DNA of 64,000 nucleotides from Amycolatopsis jejuensis (lineage in GTDB: Bacteria; Actinomycetota; Actinomycetes; Mycobacteriales; Pseudonocardiaceae), in assembly GCF_000717335.1 (NCBI RefSeq), contig NZ_JNYZ01000007.1, positions 266,583 to 330,582 of the forward strand, given 5' to 3'. Below the pieces are notes generated by a model. The model was not told the origin of the DNA. It saw only the letters and a list, made by a program, of their open reading frames with translations, and did no database searches. The position numbers and the translations under genes were made by a program. Positions 32,896 to 44,731 of this stretch are shown in pieces; the first letter of the stretch is position 1; every line of letters begins with the position of its first letter.

Positions 32896-32926
32896 GCCGT
32901 CACGGCGCCGAGCCAGAACCGAACCG

Positions 32927-33340
32927 TCACGGCTCCAGGTGCCAGCCCAGCGTGACCACCGTGCCGTCCACGCCGGTGCGCACGTCCGCCTCGTCGGCCG
33001 TCGCCTGCAGCAGCAGCAAACCGCGGCCGCGCAAGGACACCGGGTCGTCGGCGCCGTCCGGCGGGTGCCAGCGGCCGTGGTCGGTGATCACGACCTGCAC
33101 GGAGCCGGGATGGCACACCGCATCGAGGTCGACCAGCCCGCTCTCCTCGCCCGGGTACGCGTGGTCGGCCACGTTCGCGAGGGCCTCGTACCCGGCGAGC
33201 ACGATGTCGTGCGCCCGGTCTTCGGGGATGCCGGACGCCAGCGCCCAAGCCAGCAGCCGGTGCCGCAACGCGCGCAGCGCACCCGGCTCCGCGACGATGC
33301 CGTGGCAGCTGAGACCGCGGGTGCCCGCCTGCACGTCCAC
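32927..33340 (-). CDS. ATP-binding protein (SpoIIAB/RsbW-like anti-sigma kinase)
   Basis: The 137-residue protein is a GHKL HATPase_c_2 domain. The N box is AGYEALANVADHAYP, followed by VQVVITDHGRWHPP (G1-type D-x-G) and SLRGRGLLLLQATADE (G2). Such small kinases bind or phosphorylate STAS antagonists and inhibit sigma factors or other partners. It starts at GTG 33340, two bases after the stop of the STAS gene upstream, so they form a partner-switching pair. No sigma factor gene lies next to them. Confidence 0.85.
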   Translation of the reverse strand: MDVQAGTRGLSCHGIVAEPGALRALRHRLLAWALASGIPEDRAHDIVLAGYEALANVADHAYPGEESGLVDLDAVCHPGSVQVVITDHGRWHPPDGADDPVSLRGRGLLLLQATADEADVRTGVDGTVVTLGWHLEP

Positions 33341-33342
33341 GC

Positions 33343-33780
33343 TCAGCCGCCCGACCCGGCGACCCCGGCCAAAGCCTGGTCGACCGACGTGAACAGGCCG
33401 ATCCACTCGTCGAGCCCGGTGCTGGTGAACGGCCGCGAAGTAACCGCCGACGTACTCACGACGCGCAGCGCGCCCTCGTCGAGCCTGCGGTGCGCCCCGG
33501 CGAGCACCTGCAGCCCGGACGAACTCAGGAAATCGACCCCGCGCAGGTCGACGACCAGCACGCCGGGTTCACGTTCCAGCACCCCGCCGACGACCTCGCC
33601 CAGTTCGGGCGCAGTGACCAGATCGATCTCCCCGCCCACGGTCACCACCGCGGCCGGACCACGCCATCGCACGGAGACCTCGAGGTCGCCGGTGTCGTCT
33701 CCCGAAACAGCCACGATTGCCGATCGTGCCGGATCGGCGGCCCGCCCGCCAGGGCCCACCCGGTGAACCACCCGGGCCAT
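33343..33780 (-). CDS. STAS-domain anti-sigma factor antagonist
   Basis: The 145-residue protein has a STAS domain at about residues 35-135: AAVVTVGGEIDLVTAPELGE, VLVVDLRGVDFLSSSGLQVL (the phosphorylatable serine region DFLSSSG) and LRVVSTSAVTSRPFTSTGLD. It would be phosphorylated by the ATPase encoded immediately downstream. The ATG at 33780 is preferred; the longer frame upstream runs through decayed repeats and is not protein-like. The gene follows the glutamate-synthase-like gene by about 370 bp of repeat-derived DNA. Confidence 0.85.
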   Translation of the reverse strand: MARVVHRVGPGGRAADPARSAIVAVSGDDTGDLEVSVRWRGPAAVVTVGGEIDLVTAPELGEVVGGVLEREPGVLVVDLRGVDFLSSSGLQVLAGAHRRLDEGALRVVSTSAVTSRPFTSTGLDEWIGLFTSVDQALAGVAGSGG

Positions 33781-34154
33781 CGTCCTGGAACCCGCAGTCG
33801 ATCCCCGGCCAGCTGCCAGGTGCGCCCGAGGCCGTCCGGATCGGGCCCGAACTGCAAGACCAACCGCGCCCGGGCCCGCCGGTGAAACGATCGGGATCTG
33901 GCGCCGCCCAACCCCGCTGAGCTCAGCGGCGAAACGCGCCCCATCCCGCGAACCAGACCGCCTCAGCCGCCACCCGGCTCGGCAACGAAACGCCGCGCGC
34001 GCCCGGGCAGAATCCGGATCGGGCCTGAACTGCAGGAGCGACCGCGCCCAGGCCGGCAAACCGATCCACCTCCGCCGCCACCCAGCCCGGCACCGGAACA
34101 ACCCTCAACCCACCAACCGGACACCATTCTCCCAACCCGGCACCGGAACACCCC
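33781..34154. repeat. Decayed tandem duplications between the STAS gene and the glutamate-synthase-like gene
   Basis: The 374-bp gap holds imperfect direct repeats. GGATCGGGCCCGAACTGCAA near 33838 recurs as GGATCGGGCCTGAACTGCAG near 34018, both followed by CGCGCCC. GGCAAACCGATCCACCTCCG near 34042 recurs as GGCAAACCGATCCGCATCCG at the end of the neighbouring gene (about 34161). CCCGGCACCGGAACA occurs twice (about 34086 and 34138). On the minus strand these are degenerate copies of the gene's last codons and following DNA. No gene is seen. Confidence 0.65.
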
Positions 34155-35753
34155 TCACCCGGCAAACCGATCCGCATCCGCCGCCGCCCAATCCTCCGCC
34201 CAACCCGGCAGTGGTTCCGCAATCAGCTGGCCAGGCTCAAGCCAGTCGAACCACTCCGCGTACGACAGCACCGTCCGCGGGTCCACCCGGCGGCGCAGCT
34301 GGTGCGGCGCCAGCCCCGACGGGTCGTCCACCCCCATCGCGGCCATGATCCGCAACGCGCTCGCCACCGTGGCCTCCTGATAACGCCGCACCCGCAATGA
34401 CTTGTCGCCGACATCCAGCGCCCGGGCCCGTCTCGGGTCCTGCGTCGCCACGCCCACTGGGCACCTGTTCGTATGGCACCGCTGTGACTGGATGCAGCCG
34501 ACCGCGAACATCATCGCCCGGGCGGCGTTCGTGTAGTCCGCGCCCTGGATCAGGCGCTTCACCAGGTCTGCGCCGGTGGCCACCTTGCCGCTCGCGCCGA
34601 GGCGGATCCGGTCGCGCAGGCCGGTGCCCACCAGTGCATTGTGGACGATGTGCAGGCCCTCGGTGAGCGGCGTACCCAGGTGGTCGGCAAACTCCAGCGG
34701 TGCGGCCCCGGTGCCGCCTTCCGAGCCGTCGACCACGATGAAGTCCGGCGTCACGCCCTCCGCCAGCATTGCCTTGCACACCGCCAGCACCTGCCGACGG
34801 GACCCGACGCACAGCTTGATCCCGGTCGGCTTTCCACCGGCGAGCGCGCGCATCCGCGCCACGAACAGCACCAGCTCGCGCGGCGTCGAAAACACCCGGT
34901 GATACGGCGGCGACACCACGGTCTGCCCCACCGGCACCTCGCGTACCCGCGCGATCTCGGCGTTGACCTTGCTACCCGGCAGCACTCCGCCCATCCCCGG
35001 CTTCGCGCCCTGCGACAGCTTCAGCGACACACATTTCACCGCGTCCTGCGCGGCCTGCCGCGAGAACTCTTCGGGGTCAAAGTCGCCGTCGCGGGTTCGG
35101 CAGCCGAAGTAGCCCGTGCCGATTTCCCAGATCAGGTCGCCGCCGCCGCGCAGGTGGTACTCCGACAGCCCGCCCTCGCCGGTGTCGTGGGCGAAACCGC
35201 CGAGTGCGGCGCCGCGGTTCAGGGCGAGAATTGCGTTGGCGGACAACGATCCGAAGCTCATCGCCGACACGTTCAGCAATGCCATGTCATACGGCCTCGA
35301 ACAGTCCGGCCCGCCGACCCGCACCCGCGGCGGCGAGTCCGGCACTGCCACCGGCGCGAGCGACGGGACCAGGAATTCGTACCCGTCGGCGTACACGTCC
35401 CGTTCCGTGCCGAACGGTTCCTCGGCGGCCGTCCCCTTGGCCCGCTGGTAGACGATCGACCGGACGTTACGGTCGTAGGGGCGGCCGTCGAAGTTGCGCT
35501 CCACGAAATACTGCTGCATCTCCGGCCGGATGCGCTCGAGCAGGAACCGCGCGTGCCCGAGGACCGGGTAGTTGCGCAGCACCGAATGCCGCCGCTGCAC
35601 CAGGTCGTATACCCCGGTCGCGGCCGGCGCGAGCAGTGGTCCCGCGAGGAACCACCACCACGCCGACCCCGCCGCGGTCAGCACCACCGCCCCGCCCGCG
35701 AGCACCACCAGCCCCGCGACCAGCCCGAACCGGACCAGATTGAATCTCGCCAC
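34155..35753 (-). CDS. FMN-binding glutamate-synthase-like protein, membrane anchored
   Basis: The 532-residue protein has an N-terminal membrane region of two hydrophobic segments (residues about 9-47), then the alpha-subunit-like FMN/glutamate synthase domain: SAMSFGSLSANAILALNRGA, GEGGLSEYH, KLSQGAKPGMGGVLPG, FIVVDGSEGGTGAAPLEF, IRLGASGKVATGADLVKRL and the iron-sulfur-type cysteines in CIQSQRCHTNRCPVGVATQ. There is no amidotransferase domain, so it is not classical GltB; its donor and product are unknown. It starts at GTG 35753, nine bases after the acetamidase stop, in one operon with ctpE. Confidence 0.85.
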   Translation of the reverse strand: MARFNLVRFGLVAGLVVLAGGAVVLTAAGSAWWWFLAGPLLAPAATGVYDLVQRRHSVLRNYPVLGHARFLLERIRPEMQQYFVERNFDGRPYDRNVRSIVYQRAKGTAAEEPFGTERDVYADGYEFLVPSLAPVAVPDSPPRVRVGGPDCSRPYDMALLNVSAMSFGSLSANAILALNRGAALGGFAHDTGEGGLSEYHLRGGGDLIWEIGTGYFGCRTRDGDFDPEEFSRQAAQDAVKCVSLKLSQGAKPGMGGVLPGSKVNAEIARVREVPVGQTVVSPPYHRVFSTPRELVLFVARMRALAGGKPTGIKLCVGSRRQVLAVCKAMLAEGVTPDFIVVDGSEGGTGAAPLEFADHLGTPLTEGLHIVHNALVGTGLRDRIRLGASGKVATGADLVKRLIQGADYTNAARAMMFAVGCIQSQRCHTNRCPVGVATQDPRRARALDVGDKSLRVRRYQEATVASALRIMAAMGVDDPSGLAPHQLRRRVDPRTVLSYAEWFDWLEPGQLIAEPLPGWAEDWAAADADRFAG

Positions 35754-35762
35754 CCGCCGAAA

Positions 35763-36713
35763 CTAGCCGGAGCCACCAGCGCCCGCAGGTCGGCGGATCG
35801 CATCGTGGCCGAGAGTGGCGTGCACGCCCCACGTTTCGTTCACCACTTGCGTCACATGCAGGTCGACGACCGCGCCGGCCAGCGCGAGCGCAACCGTCTT
35901 GGACAGGCCGTGCGAATGCTGGATCCACTGGACCATCGCGTCGAGCGCGGTGGTCGTCGCGACGGCGAGGTCCTCGTCGAAGCCGAACGTGACCCGCGCA
36001 GCCGGCGTGACGGCGTGGATACCCGGCACGGGTGCACCGGGCAGGACATCGACCGTCATTTCGGTGGTCATCGGACATTCCACCGCGGTACCGGCCACCT
36101 CGCCGTCGCCTTGCGCCGCATGGCCGTCGCCGACGTGCAGCAGCGCGCCGGGCACCGTCACCGGCAGGTACACCGTCGTACCGGCGACGAGGTCTCGGCA
36201 GTCGATGTTGCCGCCGAACGACGTGCTCGGTGGCATCGTCCGATGCTCGCCCGGTTCGGCCGGGGCGACGCCGAGCACGCCGAGGAACGGCGCGATCGTG
36301 ACCTCGTGCCCGAGCTGGTCGGTGGCCGTGCCGCGGTCCGGATCGATGTCCCACAGCAGCCAGGCGGGCGGCTCGCCGGTCACGTTCAGGTCCCGGTTGA
36401 GCTTGGTGTCCTTGGCCGCCGCGACCGTCCAGCCCCACCGGCCGGGCCGGATCGACTTCAGCTGCACGGCCAGCACCGTCCCCGGTTCCGCCGTGCGCAC
36501 CGCGATCGGACCGGCCAGGCAGTGCCCGCGCCCCGCCGGGAACATCCGGGGTTGCTCCTCCCCCGGCGTCTCCAACGGCGCGAGATAGCCCCGCGCATCG
36601 AGCGCGTCGACGACGACCGTGTCGCCGGGATCGATTTCGAGCACCGGTGGCGTGTCCTGGTCGAACACGTCCACCACCGCCGCGCGAACCGGGTCGAGCC
36701 GGTGCCGCGTCAT
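35763..36713 (-). CDS. Acetamidase/formamidase family hydrolase
   Basis: The 316-residue protein has the FmdA_AmdA fold signatures: ALDARGYLAPLETPGEEQPR near the start, GHCLAGPIAVRTAEPG, PPSTSFGGNIDCRDLVAGTT (nucleophile-side cysteine and metal region), LLHVGDGHAAQGDGEVAGTA and ECPMTTEMTVDVL. These enzymes hydrolyse small amides to ammonia and acid. The ATG at 36713 overlaps the ctpE stop (ATGA), so the two are translationally coupled; the longer frame that runs back into ctpE is discarded. Ammonia release next to a glutamate-synthase-like gene suggests nitrogen salvage, which is inference. Confidence 0.88.
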   Translation of the reverse strand: MTRHRLDPVRAAVVDVFDQDTPPVLEIDPGDTVVVDALDARGYLAPLETPGEEQPRMFPAGRGHCLAGPIAVRTAEPGTVLAVQLKSIRPGRWGWTVAAAKDTKLNRDLNVTGEPPAWLLWDIDPDRGTATDQLGHEVTIAPFLGVLGVAPAEPGEHRTMPPSTSFGGNIDCRDLVAGTTVYLPVTVPGALLHVGDGHAAQGDGEVAGTAVECPMTTEMTVDVLPGAPVPGIHAVTPAARVTFGFDEDLAVATTTALDAMVQWIQHSHGLSKTVALALAGAVVDLHVTQVVNETWGVHATLGHDAIRRPAGAGGSG

Positions 36714-39025
36714 TTCGCCCACCTCCGCTGGCAGAACCGGACGAGCTCCATGGCCGCGATGCCGGCCGCACCGATGCCGAGCCCGAGCGTCGTGTGGCCG
36801 AGCCGGCTCGGGTCGAGCTCGAAGAAGTCCCGCGGGCCGGGGATCAGGAAGATCAGCAAGGTCGACAGCGCCATCCCCACGATCAGCAGGATCTTCCACC
36901 AGCGGAACGGGCGGGCGATCGTGGTGAGCGTCCACAGTGCCATCAGCATCAACGTGATCAGCGCGGTGGTACCCGCTTGTTCCGGTGTGGCAACATCTTT
37001 CACCGCGACGTACGACCCGAATGCGGCCAGTCCGATGAGGACTCCCGCCGGGGTGGAGGTCCACAATGCCCGTTTGACGAACCCGGGCCGCACGCGTTCG
37101 TCGTTGGGGGTCAAGGAAAGGACGAACGACGGAATCGCGAGCGTGAACACGGCGATCAGCGTGACGTGCCGCGGCAGGAACGGGTACTGCAGCTGCGCGA
37201 TCCCGATGGCCAGCGCCAGCACCACCGAGTACACCGTGCGGACCACGAACAGCGTGGTGAGCCGCTCGATGTTCCCGATCACCCGCCGTCCTTCGGCGAC
37301 CACGTGCGGCAGCGCGGAGAACTTGTTGTCCAGCAACACGAACTGCGACACCGAGCGCGCCGCCGGGCTGCCCGAGCCCATCGCGATGCCGATGTCGGCG
37401 TCCTTGAGCGCGAGGACGTCGTTGACGCCGTCACCGGTCATCGCGACCGTGTGCCCCCGCGATTGGATCGCCTGTACCATTTCCCGTTTGCGTTCCGGGG
37501 TGACCCGGCCGAACACGCCGTACCGCTCGGTCGCCTCTTCCAGGGTGCCCGGCAGATTCTGCGCGTCCTGCGGGGTCCGCGCGGTCGGAATGTCCAAAGT
37601 GGCCGCCACGGCGCCGACGGTCGCCGCGTTGTCCCCGGAAACCACCTTCACGTCCACGTTCTGGGCGGCGAAGTAGTCGACGGTTTCCTTGGCATCCGGC
37701 CGGATCCGGTGGTCCAGCACCACGAGCGCCACCGGCCGGACGTCACCGACCGTGTCCCCGGCGAGCTCGGCCCTGGCGAGCAGCAGCACCCGGCTGCCGG
37801 TGGAACCGATCCGATGAGCCTGCTCGGATTCCGCGCTGCCCGCCGGAAGCAGGACGTCCGGCGCCCCGAGCACCCACTGTCCATTGTGGCCGAAGCTGGC
37901 CCCGCTCCACCGCCGTGCGGAGGAGAACGCCACCGAATGATCCGCCACCCAGCCGGGATCGGCGGGGTAAGCGTCCACAATGGCCAGTGCGCTGGCGTTC
38001 GGGCTGCTGCCCACGCGGGCGAGCGCGGCCAGCGCGTCGGCGGCCGGGGCACCCTCGTCGAGCACGACGACCTCGGCCAGCTGCATGCCTTCCTCGGTGA
38101 GCGTGCCGGTCTTGTCGGTGCACACGACGTCCACCCGCGCGAGACCTTCCACCGCGGGCAGTTCCTGCACCAGGCACCGCCGCTTGCCGAGCCGTACCAC
38201 CCCGACCGCGAATGCCATGCTGGTCACCAGGACCAGCCCTTCGGGCACCATCGGCTGCAGCGCGGCGACCATCCCGCGCAACGCCTCGGACAGCGGCGCG
38301 TGCACCACGAACAGCTGGTTGAAGATGGTCAGCGCGCCGACCGGGACCAGCAGGTACACGATGAACGTCAGCACCCGGTCGATGTCCCTGCGCAGCCCCG
38401 ATTTCGTGAGCGTGAACCGGCCGGCTTCCTCGGCGAGCCGCGCCGCGTAGGCGTCCTTGCCGACCTTGGTGGCGCGGTACGTTCCGCTGCCCGCCACCAC
38501 GAAACTGCCCGACCGCACCTCGTCGCCGGGCTGTTTGACCACCGGATCGGACTCCCCGGTGAGCAGCGATTCGTCGACCTCCAGCCCGGTGCCGCCCAGC
38601 ACCACGCCGTCGACCACGACCTGGTCGCCCTGGCGGAACTCCACCACGTCGTCCAGCACGACCTCGTTGCGCGCGACGTCCACCGGCGCGCCGTCGCGGC
38701 GCACGACCGGGCGGACCTCGCCGAGCACCGCGAGTTTGTCGAGCATCCGTTTCGCGCGGACCTCCTGCACCATGCCGATCGCGGTGTTCGCCACGATCAG
38801 GATGGCGAAAATGCCGTCGGCGAGGTACCCGGTGGAGGCGACGATGAGAAACAGGATGCCGTAGATCAGGTTGATCCGGGTGAAGGCGTTGCCGACGATG
38901 ATCTGCGTGACGGTGCGGCTCGTGCGCACCGGAATGTCGTTGACCTGCCCGGCTTCGATTCTCTCGCGCACCTGCGCGGCGGACAGTCCCCGGTCCGGCG
39001 CGCTGTTCTCGATCACGGTTTCCAT
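36710..39025 (-). CDS. ctpE: CtpE-type P-type cation ATPase
   Basis: The 771-residue P-type ATPase matches mycobacterial CtpE closely along its length. Signatures: the actuator loop DESLLTGESDPV, the membrane motif MVPEGLVLVTSMAFAVGVVR (PEGL in helix 4), phosphorylation site DKTGT (Asp304), SGDNAATVGAVA, and the hinge TGDGVNDVLALKDADIGIAMG. The N-terminus and NDIPVRTSRT also agree. CtpE in mycobacteria has been linked to calcium uptake. It begins four bases after the flavin monooxygenase stop and overlaps acetamidase, the middle of a four-gene operon. Confidence 0.93.
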   Translation of the reverse strand: METVIENSAPDRGLSAAQVRERIEAGQVNDIPVRTSRTVTQIIVGNAFTRINLIYGILFLIVASTGYLADGIFAILIVANTAIGMVQEVRAKRMLDKLAVLGEVRPVVRRDGAPVDVARNEVVLDDVVEFRQGDQVVVDGVVLGGTGLEVDESLLTGESDPVVKQPGDEVRSGSFVVAGSGTYRATKVGKDAYAARLAEEAGRFTLTKSGLRRDIDRVLTFIVYLLVPVGALTIFNQLFVVHAPLSEALRGMVAALQPMVPEGLVLVTSMAFAVGVVRLGKRRCLVQELPAVEGLARVDVVCTDKTGTLTEEGMQLAEVVVLDEGAPAADALAALARVGSSPNASALAIVDAYPADPGWVADHSVAFSSARRWSGASFGHNGQWVLGAPDVLLPAGSAESEQAHRIGSTGSRVLLLARAELAGDTVGDVRPVALVVLDHRIRPDAKETVDYFAAQNVDVKVVSGDNAATVGAVAATLDIPTARTPQDAQNLPGTLEEATERYGVFGRVTPERKREMVQAIQSRGHTVAMTGDGVNDVLALKDADIGIAMGSGSPAARSVSQFVLLDNKFSALPHVVAEGRRVIGNIERLTTLFVVRTVYSVVLALAIGIAQLQYPFLPRHVTLIAVFTLAIPSFVLSLTPNDERVRPGFVKRALWTSTPAGVLIGLAAFGSYVAVKDVATPEQAGTTALITLMLMALWTLTTIARPFRWWKILLIVGMALSTLLIFLIPGPRDFFELDPSRLGHTTLGLGIGAAGIAAMELVRFCQRRWAK

Positions 39026-39029
39026 GCCG

Positions 39030-40148
39030 TCACCGCGCCGAAACCAGCTCGCGGCCCGCGACGGGCTGCTGGCTGGTCATCCAGTGGCTGAAAGCGGCGT
39101 AGTTCTGCGCGAATTCTGCCGGGGACGCGGATTTCTCCACTGCCCCCGACAAGGTCGCCACGTGCTCGTAATGCGGAATCCGGTCCGCCTCGTACCGGGC
39201 CAGCGCGTGCTCGGGATCGTCCGCGAAGTAGCGGGCCAGCAATGCGGCATCCTCGACGCCGAGGGAAGCCCCCGCGGTGATGTGCGGGGACATCGCATGT
39301 GCCGAATCCCCTGCCAGCGCAACCCGCCGAGAGGTCCAGCGCGGCAACGGCGGCACGACCATGATCTGGTTGTGCAGGATCGCTTCCTCGGGCGTCGCCT
39401 CGATCAATTCCTCGAGAAGCGGATTCCAATTGCCGTCATTGAGGTCACGGGCACGAAGAAGGCACTGTTCCTTTTTCGTCCCGGTGAGCTCTGGTGCATT
39501 GAACTGCGAAAGCAGCCAGAACACGCCGCCGTCGTACGTACGCGCGTACCCGCCGCGGGAATCGTTGCGCCCCACCACCATTACGTCACCGGGCGCGGTC
39601 GCCACCTCCGGCGGCAGCACCGCCCGCCACGCGTGGTGCCCGACGTGCTCGCGCGCCGCCGCGCCGGGCACCAGCTGCTCCCGGACCACCGAATACGCGC
39701 CGTCCGCGCCGATGAGCAGGTCCGCCTCGATCTCGGTGCCGTCGGCAAACTGCGCCGTGACCCCGCCGTCGTGTTCCTCGTACCGGCCGAACCGGGCGCC
39801 GAGCCGGATGTTCTCCGCCCCGATCGCGTCCGCGACCAGCTTGTTCAGCTTCGCCCGGTGCACCAGCAGGTAGTCCCCGACCCCGGCGGGAAACCCGTCG
39901 GGCCGGATGATCTTGCCGTGGTTGTCGTGGAAGTACATTTCACTGGGCTTGCCGATGTCCTGTACCCGGTCGTGCAAGCCCAGCGTGGCGAAAACCGCCA
40001 GCGCGTTGCTCCACACGCCGAGCGATGCCCCGGCCGCCCGGATCTCGTCCGCTTGCTCGCAGACGATCACCTCGGCCCCCGCCTGCCGTAACGCCAGGCC
40101 CGCCGTCAAGCCGACGATCCCGCCACCGATCACGACTGCTCGTGTCAT
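39030..40148 (-). CDS. FAD-dependent aromatic-ring hydroxylase-like monooxygenase
   Basis: The 372-residue protein has the FAD dinucleotide-binding motif AVVIGGGIVGLTAGLALRQA, the DG motif LLIGADGAYSVVREQL and the second FAD motif VALAGDSAHAMSPHITAGAS (GD), the set that defines PHBH-type group A flavin monooxygenases. GGAGG lies eight bases before the ATG at 40148. It is the first gene of the ctpE operon and is divergent from a thioredoxin-fold protein. The substrate is unknown; salicylate- or zeaxanthin-type hydroxylases share the fold. Confidence 0.88.
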   Translation of the reverse strand: MTRAVVIGGGIVGLTAGLALRQAGAEVIVCEQADEIRAAGASLGVWSNALAVFATLGLHDRVQDIGKPSEMYFHDNHGKIIRPDGFPAGVGDYLLVHRAKLNKLVADAIGAENIRLGARFGRYEEHDGGVTAQFADGTEIEADLLIGADGAYSVVREQLVPGAAAREHVGHHAWRAVLPPEVATAPGDVMVVGRNDSRGGYARTYDGGVFWLLSQFNAPELTGTKKEQCLLRARDLNDGNWNPLLEELIEATPEEAILHNQIMVVPPLPRWTSRRVALAGDSAHAMSPHITAGASLGVEDAALLARYFADDPEHALARYEADRIPHYEHVATLSGAVEKSASPAEFAQNYAAFSHWMTSQQPVAGRELVSAR

Positions 40149-40353
40149 TTCCGCGCCTCCCGGAAGTGGTTTGTGTGCCCGGTTTCGACGCTAGTGACGT
40201 TTGCCGATTAACTCCATTGCATGCTTGGTACAAAGTCATTCCACCTGTGGTCATCGGCAGCTGGTCCGGAAGGGCAGGAATCCCGGTACTCGACGGGCAT
40301 CATGTCCGCGCAGCACGGCCGGGAGCGGAGTGCCGGGTATTACCGTGAGCCGC

Positions 40354-40752
40354 ATGATGAAGGCACTGTCTGCAGACCAGCACGACACCGTTCTCGCCGA
40401 CGGGCTGACCGTCCTGGTGTTCCGGGTCGCCGAGAGCCCGGCTTGCCGGGAATTCCAGCCGGAACTGGACAAGTTCGCGGCGCGGCGACCGGAGATCGCG
40501 GTGTGGACGGTGGAGGCGATGGAGCAGCGTGACCTCGCTGAGCGGCACGGCCTGCGCGCGCTGCCGACGATCGTGCTCTACCGCGACGGCCTGCCGGCCC
40601 GCCGCTTCGCCGGTGGGATGTCGGCAGACGAGCTCGAGGAGGAGGTGGCCGAGCTCGCCGACGCCGACATGCAGGAGGAGTACAACGACTGGATGGTGGA
40701 GATGCTGGAGACCGGCGAAGCAGGCTCACCGCACGTCGGCACGAGCCGCTGA
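40354..40752 (+). CDS. Thioredoxin-fold protein lacking the CxxC pair
   Basis: The 132-residue protein has a thioredoxin-like order of elements: strand LTVLVFRVAESPACREFQPE, then FAARRPEIAVWTVEAMEQRD, the cis-proline strand GLRALPTIVLYRDGLPARR, and FAGGMSADELEEEVAELADA. The active-site position reads SPACREFQP with only one cysteine, so it cannot act as a dithiol oxidoreductase. An acidic tail (DADMQEEYNDWMVEMLE) follows. ATG 40354 (or 40357, or GTG 40345) is the start; the upstream extension lacks protein character. It is divergent from the flavin monooxygenase. Confidence 0.75.
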   Translation: MMKALSADQHDTVLADGLTVLVFRVAESPACREFQPELDKFAARRPEIAVWTVEAMEQRDLAERHGLRALPTIVLYRDGLPARRFAGGMSADELEEEVAELADADMQEEYNDWMVEMLETGEAGSPHVGTSR

Positions 40753-40992
40753 GCCGTACTCACGGTGACCGCACGAGCCGAAGACTGCCAGCGGCCAACG
40801 CGAGCAGATCGGCCGGTGGTACTCCGGCACGGCGCATGAGCATGGCGGCAACATCCGGGCTCCCGCGCGGCGAAACCACGACGGCCGACCCGGCAATGGT
40901 TTCAGGGATCTGATCGGCCTTCCGCACACATCCCATCGCCCAGGCGCGCACGCCCTTCCCCCACCGCAACCGCGAGCGGTGAGCGGGTTCTG

Positions 40993-44592
<3,600 letters not shown>

Positions 44593-44597
44593 CGCCA

Positions 44598-44619
44598 CCT
44601 CCGCATAAGTCCACGGAGG
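44598..44619 (-). promoter_or_regulatory. Ribosome-binding-site sequestering hairpin downstream of the SAH aptamer
   Basis: CCTCCG (44619-44614) can pair with CGGAGG (44603-44598), which contains the metH ribosome binding site, over a 10-base loop. The same CCTC bases form the 3' strand of the aptamer pseudoknot. The two structures exclude each other: ligand-bound pseudoknot frees GGAGG. This predicts translational activation by SAH. It is read directly from complementarity; no folding energies were computed. Confidence 0.7.
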
Positions 44620-44690
44620 CGCCCTTGGGATGGTGGTGCCGGCCGAGCGTGGCGGACCACCGGTCCGTTGCAGCGCCTCTCGACCTGGGT
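44611..44690 (-). ncRNA. S-adenosylhomocysteine (SAH) riboswitch of metH
   Basis: On the minus strand the leader reads GGTCGAG-AGGCGCTGCAACGGACC and onward. P1 pairs GGTCGAG (44685-44679) with CTCGGCC (44647-44641), one G-U. P2 is the perfect hairpin CGGACC (44667-44662) with GGTCCG (44658-44653). The conserved core GAGGCGCTGCAACGG and GCCACGCTCGG match my knowledge of the ahcY/SAH motif. The pseudoknot pairs GAGGCGC (44679-44673) with GCGCCTC (44622-44616) behind AAGG. SAH riboswitches control metH and ahcY in proteobacteria and actinobacteria and turn genes on when SAH accumulates. The gene order and distance (about 20 bases to the ribosome binding site) fit. Confidence 0.88.
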
Positions 44691-44731
44691 GTCGAGACTA
44701 CCGGATGTGACCGTTCCGTGGGCAGCCGTGT

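Noticed and set aside
34641..39091. Long plus-strand frames opposite glutamate-synthase-like, acetamidase and ctpE genes
   Set aside because: Antisense shadows; the minus-strand genes have clear family motifs and tight operon spacing.
40760..40975. Minus-strand frame after metH (VRAWAMGCVRKADQIPETIA...)
   Set aside because: Third-position GC is clearly lower than in neighbouring genes, there is no convincing ribosome binding site and I recognise no family; left as non-coding.
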